Origin: Xanthomonas sp. CFBP 8443
GTDB taxonomy: Bacteria > Pseudomonadota > Gammaproteobacteria > Xanthomonadales > Xanthomonadaceae
Direction of reading: 5' to 3'
DNA: 64,000 nucleotides
Assembly: GCF_025666195.1 (NCBI RefSeq)
Contig: NZ_CP102592.1
Span: 1 to 64,000 of the forward strand
Both the position numbers and the translations under genes were made by a program. Positions 13,174 to 22,670 of the stretch are shown here, one piece after another; the first letter of the stretch is position 1; every line of letters begins with the position of its first letter. The notes below the pieces were generated by a model that saw only the letters and a list, made by a program, of their open reading frames with translations, ran no database searches and was not told the DNA's origin.

Positions 13174-13195
13174 ACGCCACCGGCAACGGTGGCGT
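13174..13195 (+). terminator. Hairpin after third exbD (duplicate of operon terminator)
   Basis: Stem ACGCCACC/GGTGGCGT with loop GGCAAC, the same stem as the terminator at 12520. The T-tract is reduced to TCTT, so termination may be weak. Confidence 0.7.
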
Positions 13196-13213
13196 CTTGC
13201 CGAGCAGCAGCTT

Positions 13214-13726
13214 CTAAGCGATCCGATGTCCTGCAGGCATCCGACGAGTACCTGCGGTATGCATCGTGCTGCGTCCGGTCCATGCCGCGTGGAGCGAGAT
13301 ATCAGTCGTCGCTAGAAGCCACGCGAAGTAGTCGCAATGGCCCTTCCCGCCATGGCAGAAGAAGACCCAAGTGGTGCCGCCGCTCTCGTGGGTCCAGGCA
13401 GAAAATTCCCGGTCCGAATAGTCCCGGACGGTTTCTGCCCAATCCTCGAATGGGGCGTCCGTCCTGGTTCCGGGCACCAAGGCGCGAAAGAGCATCGGTG
13501 CCTGCGCCGGGACGAAGTCGAACCCTCCCACGGAAGTGTTGAGGTCGAGATTGTTCGACGTGCGGATGCGAACCGTCGACGTGGGGAGAACGTCGGGAAG
13601 CCACCCTCGCTCGAACAGGTGATCGGCATGGGCTTCGGCCAACGTGGAGTATCGCGTTGTCACCGTATCCGGGGAGCAGCCGGGCAAGCCCAAGGCAACG
13701 ACCAGCAGGAGACCGACTGTTCTCAT
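13214..13726 (-). CDS. Putative lipoprotein of unknown function
   Basis: A 170-residue protein starting MRTVGLLLVVALGLPGCS, a lipoprotein signal with lipobox LPGC. The remainder is soluble with no motif I recognise. The internal start at 13726 is chosen because it places the signal at the N-terminus; a longer frame to 13801 adds a non-signal extension. Downstream gene of a small minus-strand set with the membrane protein at 13785. Confidence 0.75.
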   Translation of the reverse strand: MRTVGLLLVVALGLPGCSPDTVTTRYSTLAEAHADHLFERGWLPDVLPTSTVRIRTSNNLDLNTSVGGFDFVPAQAPMLFRALVPGTRTDAPFEDWAETVRDYSDREFSAWTHESGGTTWVFFCHGGKGHCDYFAWLLATTDISLHAAWTGRSTMHTAGTRRMPAGHRIA

Positions 13727-13784
13727 GCGGCCGGCACTGCGAATGCAGCAGATCCGCGACGCGGCGTCGGCTGCGAGCCGAGCG

Positions 13785-14048
13785 TCAGCCCAAGGACGCA
13801 TACGCGGCGACGGACGCGGCCAGGAAGCCGGCCGCGGAGACCACGGCGGGACCCCAGCTGCCGCCGAGCCAGCCGCGGCGCAGCAGCAGCAGTGCCGTGA
13901 GACAGCCGAGCTGCACGGCGATCGGCAGGAACACCGGCTTGACCGTGGTGATGAAGAACATCGGAAACAGCACGCCGAAGCCCAGCAGCACGAGTTCGAG
14001 CCGTCGCGAGAACGTCAGGTCCTTGAAGCGCTTGTCGGGCGGGGGCAT
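13785..14048 (-). CDS. Small membrane protein of unknown function
   Basis: An 87-residue protein with a charged N-terminus (MPPPDKRFKDLTFSRR) and three hydrophobic stretches (about 17-35, 39-57, 66-85). It lies 23 bases downstream of pdxJ on the same strand and may be co-transcribed with it. No family recognised. Confidence 0.7.
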   Translation of the reverse strand: MPPPDKRFKDLTFSRRLELVLLGFGVLFPMFFITTVKPVFLPIAVQLGCLTALLLLRRGWLGGSWGPAVVSAAGFLAASVAAYASLG

Positions 14049-14071
14049 CGATGCTCTCCGTGGCCTGGCCA

Positions 14072-14824
14072 CTATCGGACGGAGGACAGGATCGCCAGGT
14101 AGGCCTTCACCGTGGCGTCGAGCCCGGAATACAGCGCCTCGCCGATCAGCGCATGGCCGATCGAGACTTCCAGCACCTGCGGCACCGCGGCCAGGAACGC
14201 GCCGAGGTTGGCCTGGGCCAGGTCGTGGCCGGCATTGACGCCTAGCCCGGCGGCCTGGGCGCGGCGCGCTGCGGCGGCGAAGGCGGCCGGCGCCGCCGCA
14301 TCGCCACGCTCGAACGCGTCCGCGTAAGGCCCGGTATACAGCTCGACGCGGTCGGCGCCGAGGTCGGCGGCGACCGCCAGGTCGGGATTGTCGGCATCGA
14401 CGAACAGGCTGACCCGGCAGCCCAGCGCCTTCAGTTCGGCGATCAGCGGACGCAGCCGTACGCTGTCGCGGCCGAAGTCGAAACCATGGTCGGAGGTCAG
14501 CTGGCCATCGCCGTCCGGCACCAGCGTGGCCTGCGCCGGGCGCACCTGCGCGCACAGCGGAATCAGCCCCGGGTAGCCTGGCCGCGGCGGTGCGAACGGA
14601 TTGCCTTCGATGTTGAATTCCACGCCGCGCGCGCGGGTCAGTTCGGCCAACGCCAGCACGTCCTCGGCATGGATGTGGCGTCGGTCCGGGCGCGGATGCA
14701 CGGTGATGCCGTGCGCGCCGGCGTCCAGGCAGGCGCGCGCCGCCTCCAGCACGCTCGGCAGCCCGCCGCCGCGCGAATTGCGCAGGACCGCGATCTTGTT
14801 GACGTTGACGCTGAGCTGGGTCAT
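14072..14824 (-). CDS. pdxJ: Pyridoxine 5'-phosphate synthase
   Basis: PdxJ condenses 1-deoxyxylulose 5-phosphate with 3-amino-2-oxopropyl phosphate to give pyridoxine 5'-phosphate in vitamin B6 synthesis. The 250-residue TIM barrel starts [20 protein letters not shown], with the family landmarks [23 protein letters not shown], and the phosphate-binding region NAGHDL. The start at 14824 is chosen over an upstream in-frame ATG because it matches the family N-terminus. A small membrane protein gene lies just upstream. Confidence 0.97.
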   Translation of the reverse strand: MTQLSVNVNKIAVLRNSRGGGLPSVLEAARACLDAGAHGITVHPRPDRRHIHAEDVLALAELTRARGVEFNIEGNPFAPPRPGYPGLIPLCAQVRPAQATLVPDGDGQLTSDHGFDFGRDSVRLRPLIAELKALGCRVSLFVDADNPDLAVAADLGADRVELYTGPYADAFERGDAAAPAAFAAAARRAQAAGLGVNAGHDLAQANLGAFLAAVPQVLEVSIGHALIGEALYSGLDATVKAYLAILSSVR

Positions 14825-14837
14825 CGGCGCCCGGGGC

Positions 14838-15107
14838 TCACGACGAGAGCGCGTCGTCGCTGGCGGCTGCGGCCGCGGCACGGCGCGCCTCGGCCTGCTC
14901 GCGCAGCCGGCGCAGCTCGGCCGGGTCGATCATCGGCATCGTGTCGCGCTGGCTGGCGTCGCCGATCTTGGCCACGTACCAGCCGCGCGCCCAGGCCAGC
15001 AGGAATCCCAGCGCGGCCAGCAGCGCCAGCACCAGCAGCGACATATGCGGCGTGGAGAACGCCAGGACGAAGGCACCGAGCGCGAGCAGCAGAAAGAGCC
15101 AGTACAT
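14838..15107 (-). CDS. Small two-helix membrane protein
   Basis: An 89-residue protein with two adjacent hydrophobic helices (about 2-18 and 23-42) followed by a charged Ala-rich C-terminal helix. Its stop is 13 bases before the pdxJ start on the same strand, suggesting co-transcription. Function unknown. Confidence 0.75.
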   Translation of the reverse strand: MYWLFLLLALGAFVLAFSTPHMSLLVLALLAALGFLLAWARGWYVAKIGDASQRDTMPMIDPAELRRLREQAEARRAAAAAASDDALSS

Positions 15108-15198
15108 GACGATCTCCCCAAGGATGGGCGCAGTGTAGCGCTGCCTGGGCGACCGGTTCCACGGTGAACCTCCAGGCCGTCCGTCCGGCGCCGCCGCG

Positions 15199-16671
15199 CT
15201 ACAACAGCGGCGACGTCAGCCGCGCCAGCGCCTCGGGCAGCCGGTAGCGCCACAGCGAGCGCTGGCGGTCGTCGCGCACCTGCACCGCGTCGGCGATCTC
15301 GCGGCCGATCAGCGCGGCCAGTTCCTGGGTCAGCTGGCGGTCGCGGAACATCGCCGCCACCTCGAAGTTGAGCCGGAAACTGCGGTTGTCGAAGTTGGCG
15401 CTGCCGACGATGGCGAGATCCTCGTCGACGATCAATGCCTTGCTGTGCAGCATGCGCGGACCGTACTCGTAGATCTTGACCCCGGCCTGCAGCAGTTCGT
15501 CGAAATACGAGCGCGCCGCCAGCGTCACCAGCCGCGAATCGCTGCGCTTGGGCACCAGCAGGCGCACGTCGAGGCCGCCCAGCGCGGCAGAGGTCAACGC
15601 CATGCGCGCGGCCTCGCCCGGCACGAAATACGGCGTCACCAGCCAGACCCGCCGCTGCGCCTCGTAGATCGCCGCGACCTGCATGCGGTGGATGCTTTCC
15701 CACGATGAATCCGGGCCGGACACCAGCACCTGCGCCTGGATCGCGCCCTCGTCGCGGCCGGGCATGTCGTGCGGCCAGATTTTGGCCATGTCGAAGGTGT
15801 CGCGGCCCTGGCGGGTGGCGTACAGCCAGTCCTCGACGAACACCAGCTGCAGGCTGCGCACCACGTGGCCCTCGCAGCGCACGTGCAGGTCGCGGTACGC
15901 GTCCGGGCGCAACGCTTCGTTCTCCTCGTCGGTGACGTTGATGCCGCCGGTGAAACCGATGCGGCCGTCGATCACCACGATCTTGCGGTGGGTGCGCAGG
16001 TTCACCCACGGCCGCTTGAACTTGAACGGGCGCAGCAGCTGGGTGGGATGGAACCAGGCCGCCTCGCCGCCGGCGTCCAGCAGCGGCTGCAGGAAACGCT
16101 TGCGCACCTGCGAGGAGCCCACCGCGTCGAGCAGCAGGCGCACCTTGACCCCGGCGCGTGCGCGCTCGACCAGCGCGTCGCGGATGCGCGTGCCGCTGCG
16201 GTCGGGATTGAAGATGTAGTACTCCAGGTGCACGTGGTGCTGCGCGGCGGCGATGTCGCGCACGATCGCGTCGTAGGTGGCGGCGCCGTCCACCAGCCAC
16301 TGCGCGCTGGTTGCCGAACTCGGCGCCAGCCCGGTGGTGGCCTGGGCGATCTTGGCCAGCTCGGTGCAGTCGGCGTCGGCCGGGCAGACGCTGCTGTAGT
16401 GCTCCATGCCCGAGCGCGAGCGGCCGCGGCGCAGGCGCTGCCGCTTCACCCTCTGCGGGCCGAGCAGGTAGTAGATGACGAAACCCAGGTACGGCAGCGC
16501 CGCCAGCGACAGCACCCAGCTCAGCGTCGCCGCCGGCTCGCGTTTCTGCAGCACGATCCAGCTGCTCAACCACAGGATGTACAGCAGATAGGCGGCGGTG
16601 ACGTAGGCGCCGAAATGGGGGATGCCGGTGAGCCAGTCCCAGGTGTTCTGCAGGGTCGCGAATACGAACAT
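15199..16671 (-). CDS. cls: Cardiolipin synthase
   Basis: A 490-residue phospholipase-D-superfamily enzyme that makes cardiolipin from phosphatidylglycerol in the inner membrane. Two N-terminal membrane helices (about 18-38 and 48-68) precede two HKD motifs: HRKIVVIDGRIGFTGG near 229 and HSKALIVDEDLAIVGSANFD near 406. Length and layout match bacterial ClsA-type enzymes. No operon partner is evident. Confidence 0.95.
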   Translation of the reverse strand: MFVFATLQNTWDWLTGIPHFGAYVTAAYLLYILWLSSWIVLQKREPAATLSWVLSLAALPYLGFVIYYLLGPQRVKRQRLRRGRSRSGMEHYSSVCPADADCTELAKIAQATTGLAPSSATSAQWLVDGAATYDAIVRDIAAAQHHVHLEYYIFNPDRSGTRIRDALVERARAGVKVRLLLDAVGSSQVRKRFLQPLLDAGGEAAWFHPTQLLRPFKFKRPWVNLRTHRKIVVIDGRIGFTGGINVTDEENEALRPDAYRDLHVRCEGHVVRSLQLVFVEDWLYATRQGRDTFDMAKIWPHDMPGRDEGAIQAQVLVSGPDSSWESIHRMQVAAIYEAQRRVWLVTPYFVPGEAARMALTSAALGGLDVRLLVPKRSDSRLVTLAARSYFDELLQAGVKIYEYGPRMLHSKALIVDEDLAIVGSANFDNRSFRLNFEVAAMFRDRQLTQELAALIGREIADAVQVRDDRQRSLWRYRLPEALARLTSPLL

Positions 16672-16779
16672 CGGCGGATTCTACGGGGCGCGCGCGACTC
16701 CTGCGCGTGGCGCTGAAAGATTCAGCGTCGTCCGGTCGCCGTCGCAGTGGCTGAGACGGTGGCGGCGTACCCTGCGCCG

Positions 16780-17865
16780 ATGAGCACGGCCATCAAGGGA
16801 CGCGGCGCCGGCAGCCACCTGCCCGGCCGCTTCGAACGCACCATCAGCCAGGCCGAGGACGACGGCTGGCACCCCGACGACAGCGAGGAATTCGCCACGC
16901 CGCGGCTGCGCACGGAAGTGCGCGAGGAGACTGCGCGCAGCATCATCAGCCGCAACCAGTCGCCGGATGTGGGCTTCTCGCAGTCGGTCAATCCCTACCG
17001 CGGCTGCGAGCACGGCTGCAGCTACTGCTTCGCCCGGCCCAGCCATGCCTATTTGAACCTGTCGCCGGGGCTGGACTTCGAGACCCGCCTGTTCGCCAAG
17101 ACCAACGCCCCGGACCTGCTGCGCCGCGAGCTTGCCAAGCCCGGCTATGTGCCCAGCCCGATCGCGCTGGGCATCAACACCGATGCCTACCAGCCGATCG
17201 AGCGCAAGCTGCAGCTGACCCGGCGGCTGATCGAGGTGCTGTGGGAAACCCGCCATCCGTTCTCGCTGATCACCAAGAACGCGCTGGTCGAGCGCGACCT
17301 GGACCTGCTGGTGCCGCTGGCGCGCGAGAACCTGGTCAGCGTGCACTTCTCGGTCACCTCGCTGGACCCGCGCCTGTCGGCGCGGCTGGAGCCGCGCGCC
17401 TCGGCACCGCATGCGCGGCTGCGCGCGATGCGCACGCTGCACGAGGCCGGCGTGCCGGTGGGGGTGATGGTGGCGCCGGTGATCCCATGGATCAACGACC
17501 ACGAGTTGGAAGCGGTGCTGGAGGCGGCGCATGCCGCCGGCGCCGACTCCGCCGGCTACGTGCTGCTGCGCCTGCCGCACGAGGTGGCGCCGCTGTTCCG
17601 CGACTGGCTGCAGGCGCACCATCCCGACCGCGCCGCGCACGTGATGAGCACCGTGCAGCAGCTGCGCGGCGGCAAGGACTACGACAGCGCCTTCGGCAAG
17701 CGCATGCGCGGCGAAGGCGTCTATGCCGACCTGCTGGCGCGGCGCTTCGCGCTGGCGCACAAGCGCCTGGGCTACGCCGAACGCGCGCGCCGGGCGCTGG
17801 ACTGCAGCCGCTTCGTCAAGCCGCTGCCGCCGCGTGCGCCATCGCCGCAGGGGGAGTTGTTTTGA
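16780..17865 (+). CDS. PA0069-family radical SAM protein
   Basis: A 361-residue radical SAM protein related to spore photoproduct lyase. The iron-sulfur motif CEHGCSYC (CxxxCxxC) is near residue 76, preceded by SVNPYRGC, a hallmark of the PA0069-like group. The substrate is unknown. An in-frame GTG at 16747 would add 11 residues; the ATG at 16780 is preferred. The gene is divergent from cls. Confidence 0.92.
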   Translation: MSTAIKGRGAGSHLPGRFERTISQAEDDGWHPDDSEEFATPRLRTEVREETARSIISRNQSPDVGFSQSVNPYRGCEHGCSYCFARPSHAYLNLSPGLDFETRLFAKTNAPDLLRRELAKPGYVPSPIALGINTDAYQPIERKLQLTRRLIEVLWETRHPFSLITKNALVERDLDLLVPLARENLVSVHFSVTSLDPRLSARLEPRASAPHARLRAMRTLHEAGVPVGVMVAPVIPWINDHELEAVLEAAHAAGADSAGYVLLRLPHEVAPLFRDWLQAHHPDRAAHVMSTVQQLRGGKDYDSAFGKRMRGEGVYADLLARRFALAHKRLGYAERARRALDCSRFVKPLPPRAPSPQGELF

Positions 17866-18108
17866 GGCCGGGATTTGGGATGACCAGCCATTCGGCTGTG
17901 GAAAGCGGGGATTGGCGATTCGTAAGAGCGCGCAAAGGCTTGCTGCGGTAGCCGCTGACCTTGTCCAGAATTCCGGCCGTAAGGGCTGCCGCGTTGACCG
18001 AAACGGATCCGGCTGGCGAGGAGAACGTGCGCCAACCCGCTACCAGACGAAGGCCGACTGACGAACAGCCGTCGCATCCCACTTTTGCGAATCCCCAATC
18101 CCGAATGC

Positions 18109-18816
18109 CTAATCCCGGCCGTACAACGCCTGCGCCGACTGGAACAGGATCCAGCTGGTGGCGATGAACTTGTCGCCGCCCTGCGGGCGGTTGCCGCGAT
18201 GGGTGTGAGTGAACGCGGTCGGCGCGATCAGCAGGCTGCCGGCGCGCGGTGCGATCTTGCGCTGCTGGAACAGGAATTCGGTCTCGCCGTCCTGGAAATC
18301 ATCGTTGAGGTACAGCGTCCACAGCAGGTGCCGGTGCAGGGTCTCGGCACTGGGATCGCGCGGGTACAGCTCGCAATGCCAGTACGGATAGCCGCCCTCG
18401 CCCGCGTCGTACCATTGCAGGTTGATCGCGCCCGGACGCAGGCAGGTGCGGGCCAGGTTGGACAGCGCCGCGTCGTCGAGCAGCGCGAAATCGTCCGCAC
18501 CGAGCCGATGCGGCTGGCCGTCGGCACCGGGGACCTGCAGCATTAGCGGCGAGATCAGCGCCTGCGGATACTTGCGCAGATAGCCGAGCAGGCCGGCGAA
18601 CACCGCCTGTTGCAGCCGCTGCTCCACGTCGCGCCACGGCTCCAGCCCGCTGATGCGCAGATCGCGGCTGCGCTTGAGCTCGGGGAACACGCCACTGCCC
18701 ACCTCGCCCGGCTGCAGCTGCGCGCTGGCGCGCACGCGGCGCATGATCGCGGCGCAGTCCTCGCGGGACATGGCGCCGTCGAAGACCTCGATGAAATCGG
18801 GATTGGAATCGGACAT
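18109..18816 (-). CDS. 2-oxoglutarate/Fe(II)-dependent oxygenase
   Basis: A 235-residue prolyl-4-hydroxylase-like oxygenase with a double-stranded beta-helix core. The iron ligands are visible as the HCE of PYWHCELYP near residue 149 and the distal histidine in AFTHTHRGNRPQGGDK near 203, where the Arg after it binds 2-oxoglutarate. The metal site is therefore HxE rather than the more common HxD. Target unknown. The 243 bases before it (17866-18108) hold only degenerate AATCCC-type repeats. Confidence 0.88.
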   Translation of the reverse strand: MSDSNPDFIEVFDGAMSREDCAAIMRRVRASAQLQPGEVGSGVFPELKRSRDLRISGLEPWRDVEQRLQQAVFAGLLGYLRKYPQALISPLMLQVPGADGQPHRLGADDFALLDDAALSNLARTCLRPGAINLQWYDAGEGGYPYWHCELYPRDPSAETLHRHLLWTLYLNDDFQDGETEFLFQQRKIAPRAGSLLIAPTAFTHTHRGNRPQGGDKFIATSWILFQSAQALYGRD

Positions 18817-18887
18817 CGCGCGACCTTACCAGCGATCCCGCGCCGTCGCAGCTGCGCTGACGCCAGGAAGCTGCAGCTGATGGCGAC

Positions 18888-19160
18888 CTAACCCTTGCGG
18901 GACGCCGCCGAACCGCCACGGATCGAGTAGCCGAGCAACACCAGCCAGGCGACCAACGCCAGCAGCGTGGGCAGCTGGAACTTGCTGGACGTGCCGAGGG
19001 TGAAGCTCCTGGCGGCAAAGAAGATCAGCACCCACAGCGCGAGATTGCCGGCCACGATCAGCCGCCGCGCCTTGTGCCGGGTCAGCCAGGAAATGACGCT
19101 CGGCATCAGCGCGATCGGCGCGGTCGCGAAGAAGAACAGGAGGAAGACGGTCTGGTTCAT
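18888..19160 (-). CDS. Small three-helix membrane protein
   Basis: A 90-residue protein with three hydrophobic segments (about 4-24, 33-49, 62-81) and a basic C-terminus. Layout and size faintly recall the superinfection immunity (T4 Imm-like) family, but the typical motif is not clear, so no function is assigned. Confidence 0.65.
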   Translation of the reverse strand: MNQTVFLLFFFATAPIALMPSVISWLTRHKARRLIVAGNLALWVLIFFAARSFTLGTSSKFQLPTLLALVAWLVLLGYSIRGGSAASRKG

Positions 19161-19420
19161 GGCAGTCCTGTTCTCTCTTCAGTTCCGTGGATGGAGGCCT
19201 GCTGCATGGTGAGTGACATGCCGCAGCGCGGGATGGGCTGCCGGCAATTATCGCCGTGATCGCCCGGCCTGATTCTAGGCCTTTCCGGATACTTGGCGTA
19301 CTGCTCCCATGCGCCATCGAGCGTGCACTGAAATACCGGGTTTGGCAGCTGCCTGTGAAACGCGATCGCTGTAGCCCGCAACGGCCAAAAAGCGCGCTAA
19401 GCCGATCCACTAGACGAGCC

Positions 19421-19699
19421 CTATCGGAGCGAAGTACCGGGTCTGGCCAAATGGCAAGCGGCCCACACTGCGCAACCCGTGATTGCCCACGCGATAAGCG
19501 CCAGCGCGCCATAGACGAACTGGGCGCCGTCATGATGGACAACGACGCCGTCAAAGTAGCGTCCCTCGCTGTTATATGGCAAACGCGCGGACTGGAAGGC
19601 CATCATCGTCGCGAGAGCGCCAACGGCCGCAGCAGGCAGCGCCAAGGCAGCCGAGAAAACAGCAGCTAGAACGCGTCGCTTCGGCATTGTGCTTTTCAT
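19421..19699 (-). CDS. Small membrane protein of unknown function
   Basis: A 92-residue protein with basic N-terminus and two hydrophobic segments (about 9-34 and 61-82) flanking a polar loop. No family recognised and no strong ribosome-binding site seen; an internal ATG at 19687 is an alternative start. Confidence 0.5.
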   Translation of the reverse strand: MKSTMPKRRVLAAVFSAALALPAAAVGALATMMAFQSARLPYNSEGRYFDGVVVHHDGAQFVYGALALIAWAITGCAVWAACHLARPGTSLR

Positions 19700-19819
19700 T
19701 CAAAGGACGTCCCGTCGAGCACCAAAACTCGCATGCCAAGTGGACTCGATCCACGGTTCCGAAGCGGACCTAGCGAGCCAGGCACTCGAACCAAGCGAAC
19801 CGTGAGGTCCATCGTGCGC

Positions 19820-20212
19820 TTAGAAGTAGCCGCCCTCCGCTTCGCGCCATATCTCATAGCCTTCCAGTTCCTCTGCGGTCACCGAGGACTGCTGAACGAA
19901 GTGCGCCTCCCAGCCGGAAAAGGAAGCCTTGGAGATCGGCAGATGCCCCATGCCCAACGGTTCGCCGTCCGGCCTGTCGGCGCCGGCCATGTACAGCGTG
20001 GATTCGTCGATCGCCTTGGGAGGTTCGGGATACACGTTGCTGTAGACACGCACATGGACGCCGTGATCGTCCAGCTTGAGGATCTTGAGCGGGACAAAAC
20101 TCCCGTTCTCGCGCTCGGTCACGTAGAGGCCGCCCTCCAGCCACTGGCCAGCGGCAACCGGCGATGCGACAACGGCTGTTCCGAACAGAACGGCGAGTAA
20201 TCTTTTGAGCAT
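19820..20212 (-). CDS. Secreted protein of unknown function
   Basis: A 130-residue protein with a Sec signal peptide (MLKRLLAVLFGTAVVASPVAA, cleavage near residue 21) and a mature domain of about 109 residues rich in acidic residues. No cysteine pair or catalytic motif is evident. One of four small genes on this strand. Confidence 0.7.
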   Translation of the reverse strand: MLKRLLAVLFGTAVVASPVAAGQWLEGGLYVTERENGSFVPLKILKLDDHGVHVRVYSNVYPEPPKAIDESTLYMAGADRPDGEPLGMGHLPISKASFSGWEAHFVQQSSVTAEELEGYEIWREAEGGYF

Positions 20213-20285
20213 GGCCGCCTGATGCCTGAGTCGAGCCGACCATTGAGCGTCAGCATTGGCTTGATCAAATTAGGTGAACGCCTTC

Positions 20286-20609
20286 CTAGCATTGCAGGAA
20301 GAAGTAGACGAACGCCAACGCAAAACCGCCGATCCACACGGCAAGCATCGCGGCAAATCCGGACGCGATGACGGCACAGCGCCAAAACCAGCGCATGCCG
20401 CGCGAACGCCGGACCAGCCAAGCGAAAAGCCAGCCACCGGCGGCCACGCCCACCGCGACGACGAGCCAGCCCAGCATGTTGACGAGCGGATTCTTCGGGC
20501 CGAATTCCGGCGGACATTGGGTCGTCGCCCATACGGGCGCGGAGAACGCCAGCAACAGCAATGCAGCAAAAAGCCCAGCAGCTTTCGAACGGCCCGGCCG
20601 GATTTCCAT
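20286..20609 (-). CDS. Small membrane protein with signal-like N-terminus
   Basis: A 107-residue protein starting MEIRPGRSKAAGLF with a hydrophobic N-terminal segment (11-30, ending VWA) and two further helices (about 43-62 and 76-105). A longer frame to 20705 overlaps the next gene and lacks sense as a signal. Function unknown. Confidence 0.65.
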   Translation of the reverse strand: MEIRPGRSKAAGLFAALLLLAFSAPVWATTQCPPEFGPKNPLVNMLGWLVVAVGVAAGGWLFAWLVRRSRGMRWFWRCAVIASGFAAMLAVWIGGFALAFVYFFLQC

Positions 20610-20664
20610 GTGCTCTTCGCGCCTGAAATGAGTCCTGCCACGCAGCGGCATCGGATCGGATGAA

Positions 20665-21117
20665 CTAGGCCGCAGCCCACCCTGCCTGGTTGCTGAAAGT
20701 TTCATAGCTCACCGACGTGTCGAAGGCGCCGGGCGCCTGGCCGGACTTGAGTTCGTATGCAGCGCTCGCGAGTTCCAGGAGGGCTTCGAAGTCCATGTCC
20801 TTCGGGAACTCGGCCGGATCGGACAGCACGGACGCATAGAAATCCGGGCCGTTGGCCACCACGCAGCAACGGGCGTATAGGAACAGATCCACGGAGAAGT
20901 GCTTGCCGTCGGCGTAGGCATCCGCACCGATCTGCTTGGCATGGGCCATCGTGTCCAGGGCGTACAGCTTCTGGCTCAGGATCTCCTCGAATGCGGCGAT
21001 GTCTTCCAGCGAACGCTTGGCCAGTTCCTTCACGGCCGGCTTGAGCACCGCATCGTCGTCGCCGGTGCGTTTCCAGTTGAGCAGGCCGATGATGCGCCAA
21101 AACGTTGTTTCATCCAT
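20665..21117 (-). CDS. DUF4240 domain protein
   Basis: A 150-residue soluble protein whose start MDETTFWRIIGLLNW is the hallmark of DUF4240 proteins. The family is of unknown function and common as small lineage-specific paralogues in bacteria, often near toxin-immunity genes. The 317-base gap that follows upstream (21118-21434) holds no gene or motif I can support. Confidence 0.8.
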   Translation of the reverse strand: MDETTFWRIIGLLNWKRTGDDDAVLKPAVKELAKRSLEDIAAFEEILSQKLYALDTMAHAKQIGADAYADGKHFSVDLFLYARCCVVANGPDFYASVLSDPAEFPKDMDFEALLELASAAYELKSGQAPGAFDTSVSYETFSNQAGWAAA

Positions 21118-21434
21118 TGCGACACGCTTCCTGGCAGCTCGACGGCGATCGGGCCGCGCGATCGTGGCCCGACGCCATCCTCTCCGACAACGGCAGACCC
21201 GTCAATTTCCTGCGTCATCGATCGGCGAACCCGCGCATCCGAACGAGATGCCACGTTCTACGGTTTTCGCGGGACGACTTCGAACATAAGCACCAGAGCG
21301 CTTTGTCATATTCCAGGTGACATCGCACCGCTTTGGCTACTTCCAGCCGAAGAACATCGGTACGCGCAAATGCAGGTGCTGGTCTGCAAGTCGAAAATGC
21401 CACGCGGCAGGCGCTGGTGGCGCCGCCGACCGTT

Positions 21435-22019
21435 TTACGGATTGACGTCCAGATGGCGGCCTGCGAGGTGCTGCTCAAGAGCATCGGGAAATACGTGGAC
21501 GGAGTACCGCCCCGCCACATCAGGCCATGGGCGCCTCGTGCTCGATCTTGCAACAAATCTCTGAAGCTGCCGCCATAGATCCTTCGCAGCCGGCGACGCC
21601 GGGTTGCCGATGCACTTGAATCGACCCTGTGCCCAATGGAACTCGGATCGACCAATAGAATCCGGACGCTCTTGACCTTGGGGGTGGAAGCGAAGGTGAT
21701 ATGGACCTGGCAGGTTGGCGCCAAACCAAGGTGTAGTCTGCGTGCCTTCCAAAGGCTGTGACCAGCCGAGGAAAGGATCCGCTACGACCGTATCGGGCAC
21801 CATTCGGTCACCAGATGGGATGTTGAGGTCGCCAGACGAAACGTGCCACAAGACGTACTCCTGCGGATGGACATGATCTAGTTGCCGAATCGCGCGCCAA
21901 TGGTGCGTGCTGCCGGACTGCCCGGTCTTGACGATCCAAGCCAGATCGGGCGCCGCGTTAAGCCAAAGACGCAGGATCTCGATGTCTTTGGCTGTTGCAT
22001 GCATCAGGATCATAGACAT
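21435..22019 (-). CDS. Hypothetical protein
   Basis: A 194-residue soluble protein, rich in Trp, His and Pro (for example YVLWHVSSGDLNIPSG and TPWFGANLPGPYHLRFHPQG). I do not recognise the family. It has no signal peptide or membrane segment. Base composition is somewhat lower in GC than the flanking housekeeping genes. Confidence 0.65.
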   Translation of the reverse strand: MSMILMHATAKDIEILRLWLNAAPDLAWIVKTGQSGSTHHWRAIRQLDHVHPQEYVLWHVSSGDLNIPSGDRMVPDTVVADPFLGWSQPLEGTQTTPWFGANLPGPYHLRFHPQGQERPDSIGRSEFHWAQGRFKCIGNPASPAAKDLWRQLQRFVARSSTRRPWPDVAGRYSVHVFPDALEQHLAGRHLDVNP

Positions 22020-22167
22020 CGCTGTTGCCGCCGAACGCTTGGGTTAAGTCGCCACGAGGCGACTCCGGGCTTGAACTGGCTGCTTGCTGAAAAATAGTGC
22101 TTGAGGGAGCACGCGATCATGTAAAAATGGGTAACTGATCGTTGCTTTCCTGAAAAAAACAGGATGA

Positions 22168-22491
22168 CTAGTATAGAAGATCGACGTAGTAGACCTTCTT
22201 CGCTCCAAAAGCACCGCATCCCTGGGTCGATGTGTATTGAAGCACTACGGTTGTCCTGGAACTTGCTGCCGAGAGGACCGCCGAATATTTTTCTTTGGCG
22301 ATTTGATCGCTTGAGAAATCTATCACCCATCTGCCATCAGATGCGCATTCGTTGTTCGTAGGCTGGTTCTCAACCCACACCGATGCGTAACTGCCTTCGA
22401 CGACTACACGCGATATCTTTCCTCGTTGAGTGGTGTCCGCAAAGGCGAAGCCGGACACAAGAAGCAATAGCAACCCCAAAGTAAATTTCAT
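22168..22491 (-). CDS. Secreted small protein of unknown function
   Basis: A 107-residue protein with a clear Sec signal (MKFTLGLLLLLVSGFAFA) and a mature domain of about 88 residues with two cysteines (about 49 and 92) that could form a disulfide. GC content is well below the neighbours, suggesting recent acquisition. No family recognised. Confidence 0.7.
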   Translation of the reverse strand: MKFTLGLLLLLVSGFAFADTTQRGKISRVVVEGSYASVWVENQPTNNECASDGRWVIDFSSDQIAKEKYSAVLSAASSRTTVVLQYTSTQGCGAFGAKKVYYVDLLY

Positions 22492-22670
22492 TCGATGTTC
22501 CCCCTTTTATTCGAAAATAACGCGCCTAGCGATTTTTCAGCATCTGAGTCAAGAAGTCCGTCGGTACCCGTTCGTGCATAAGCATCCGATCTGGCGGGCT
22601 TCTCGAAGACGCCCATGCACGTGCGAAACGGGAAGAGCAACCTGGTCGCGCATGGCCAATAGGCGACGAC

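Noticed and set aside
18888..19160. Superinfection immunity (Imm) protein
   Set aside because: Size and helices fit, but the characteristic family motif is not clear enough to name it.
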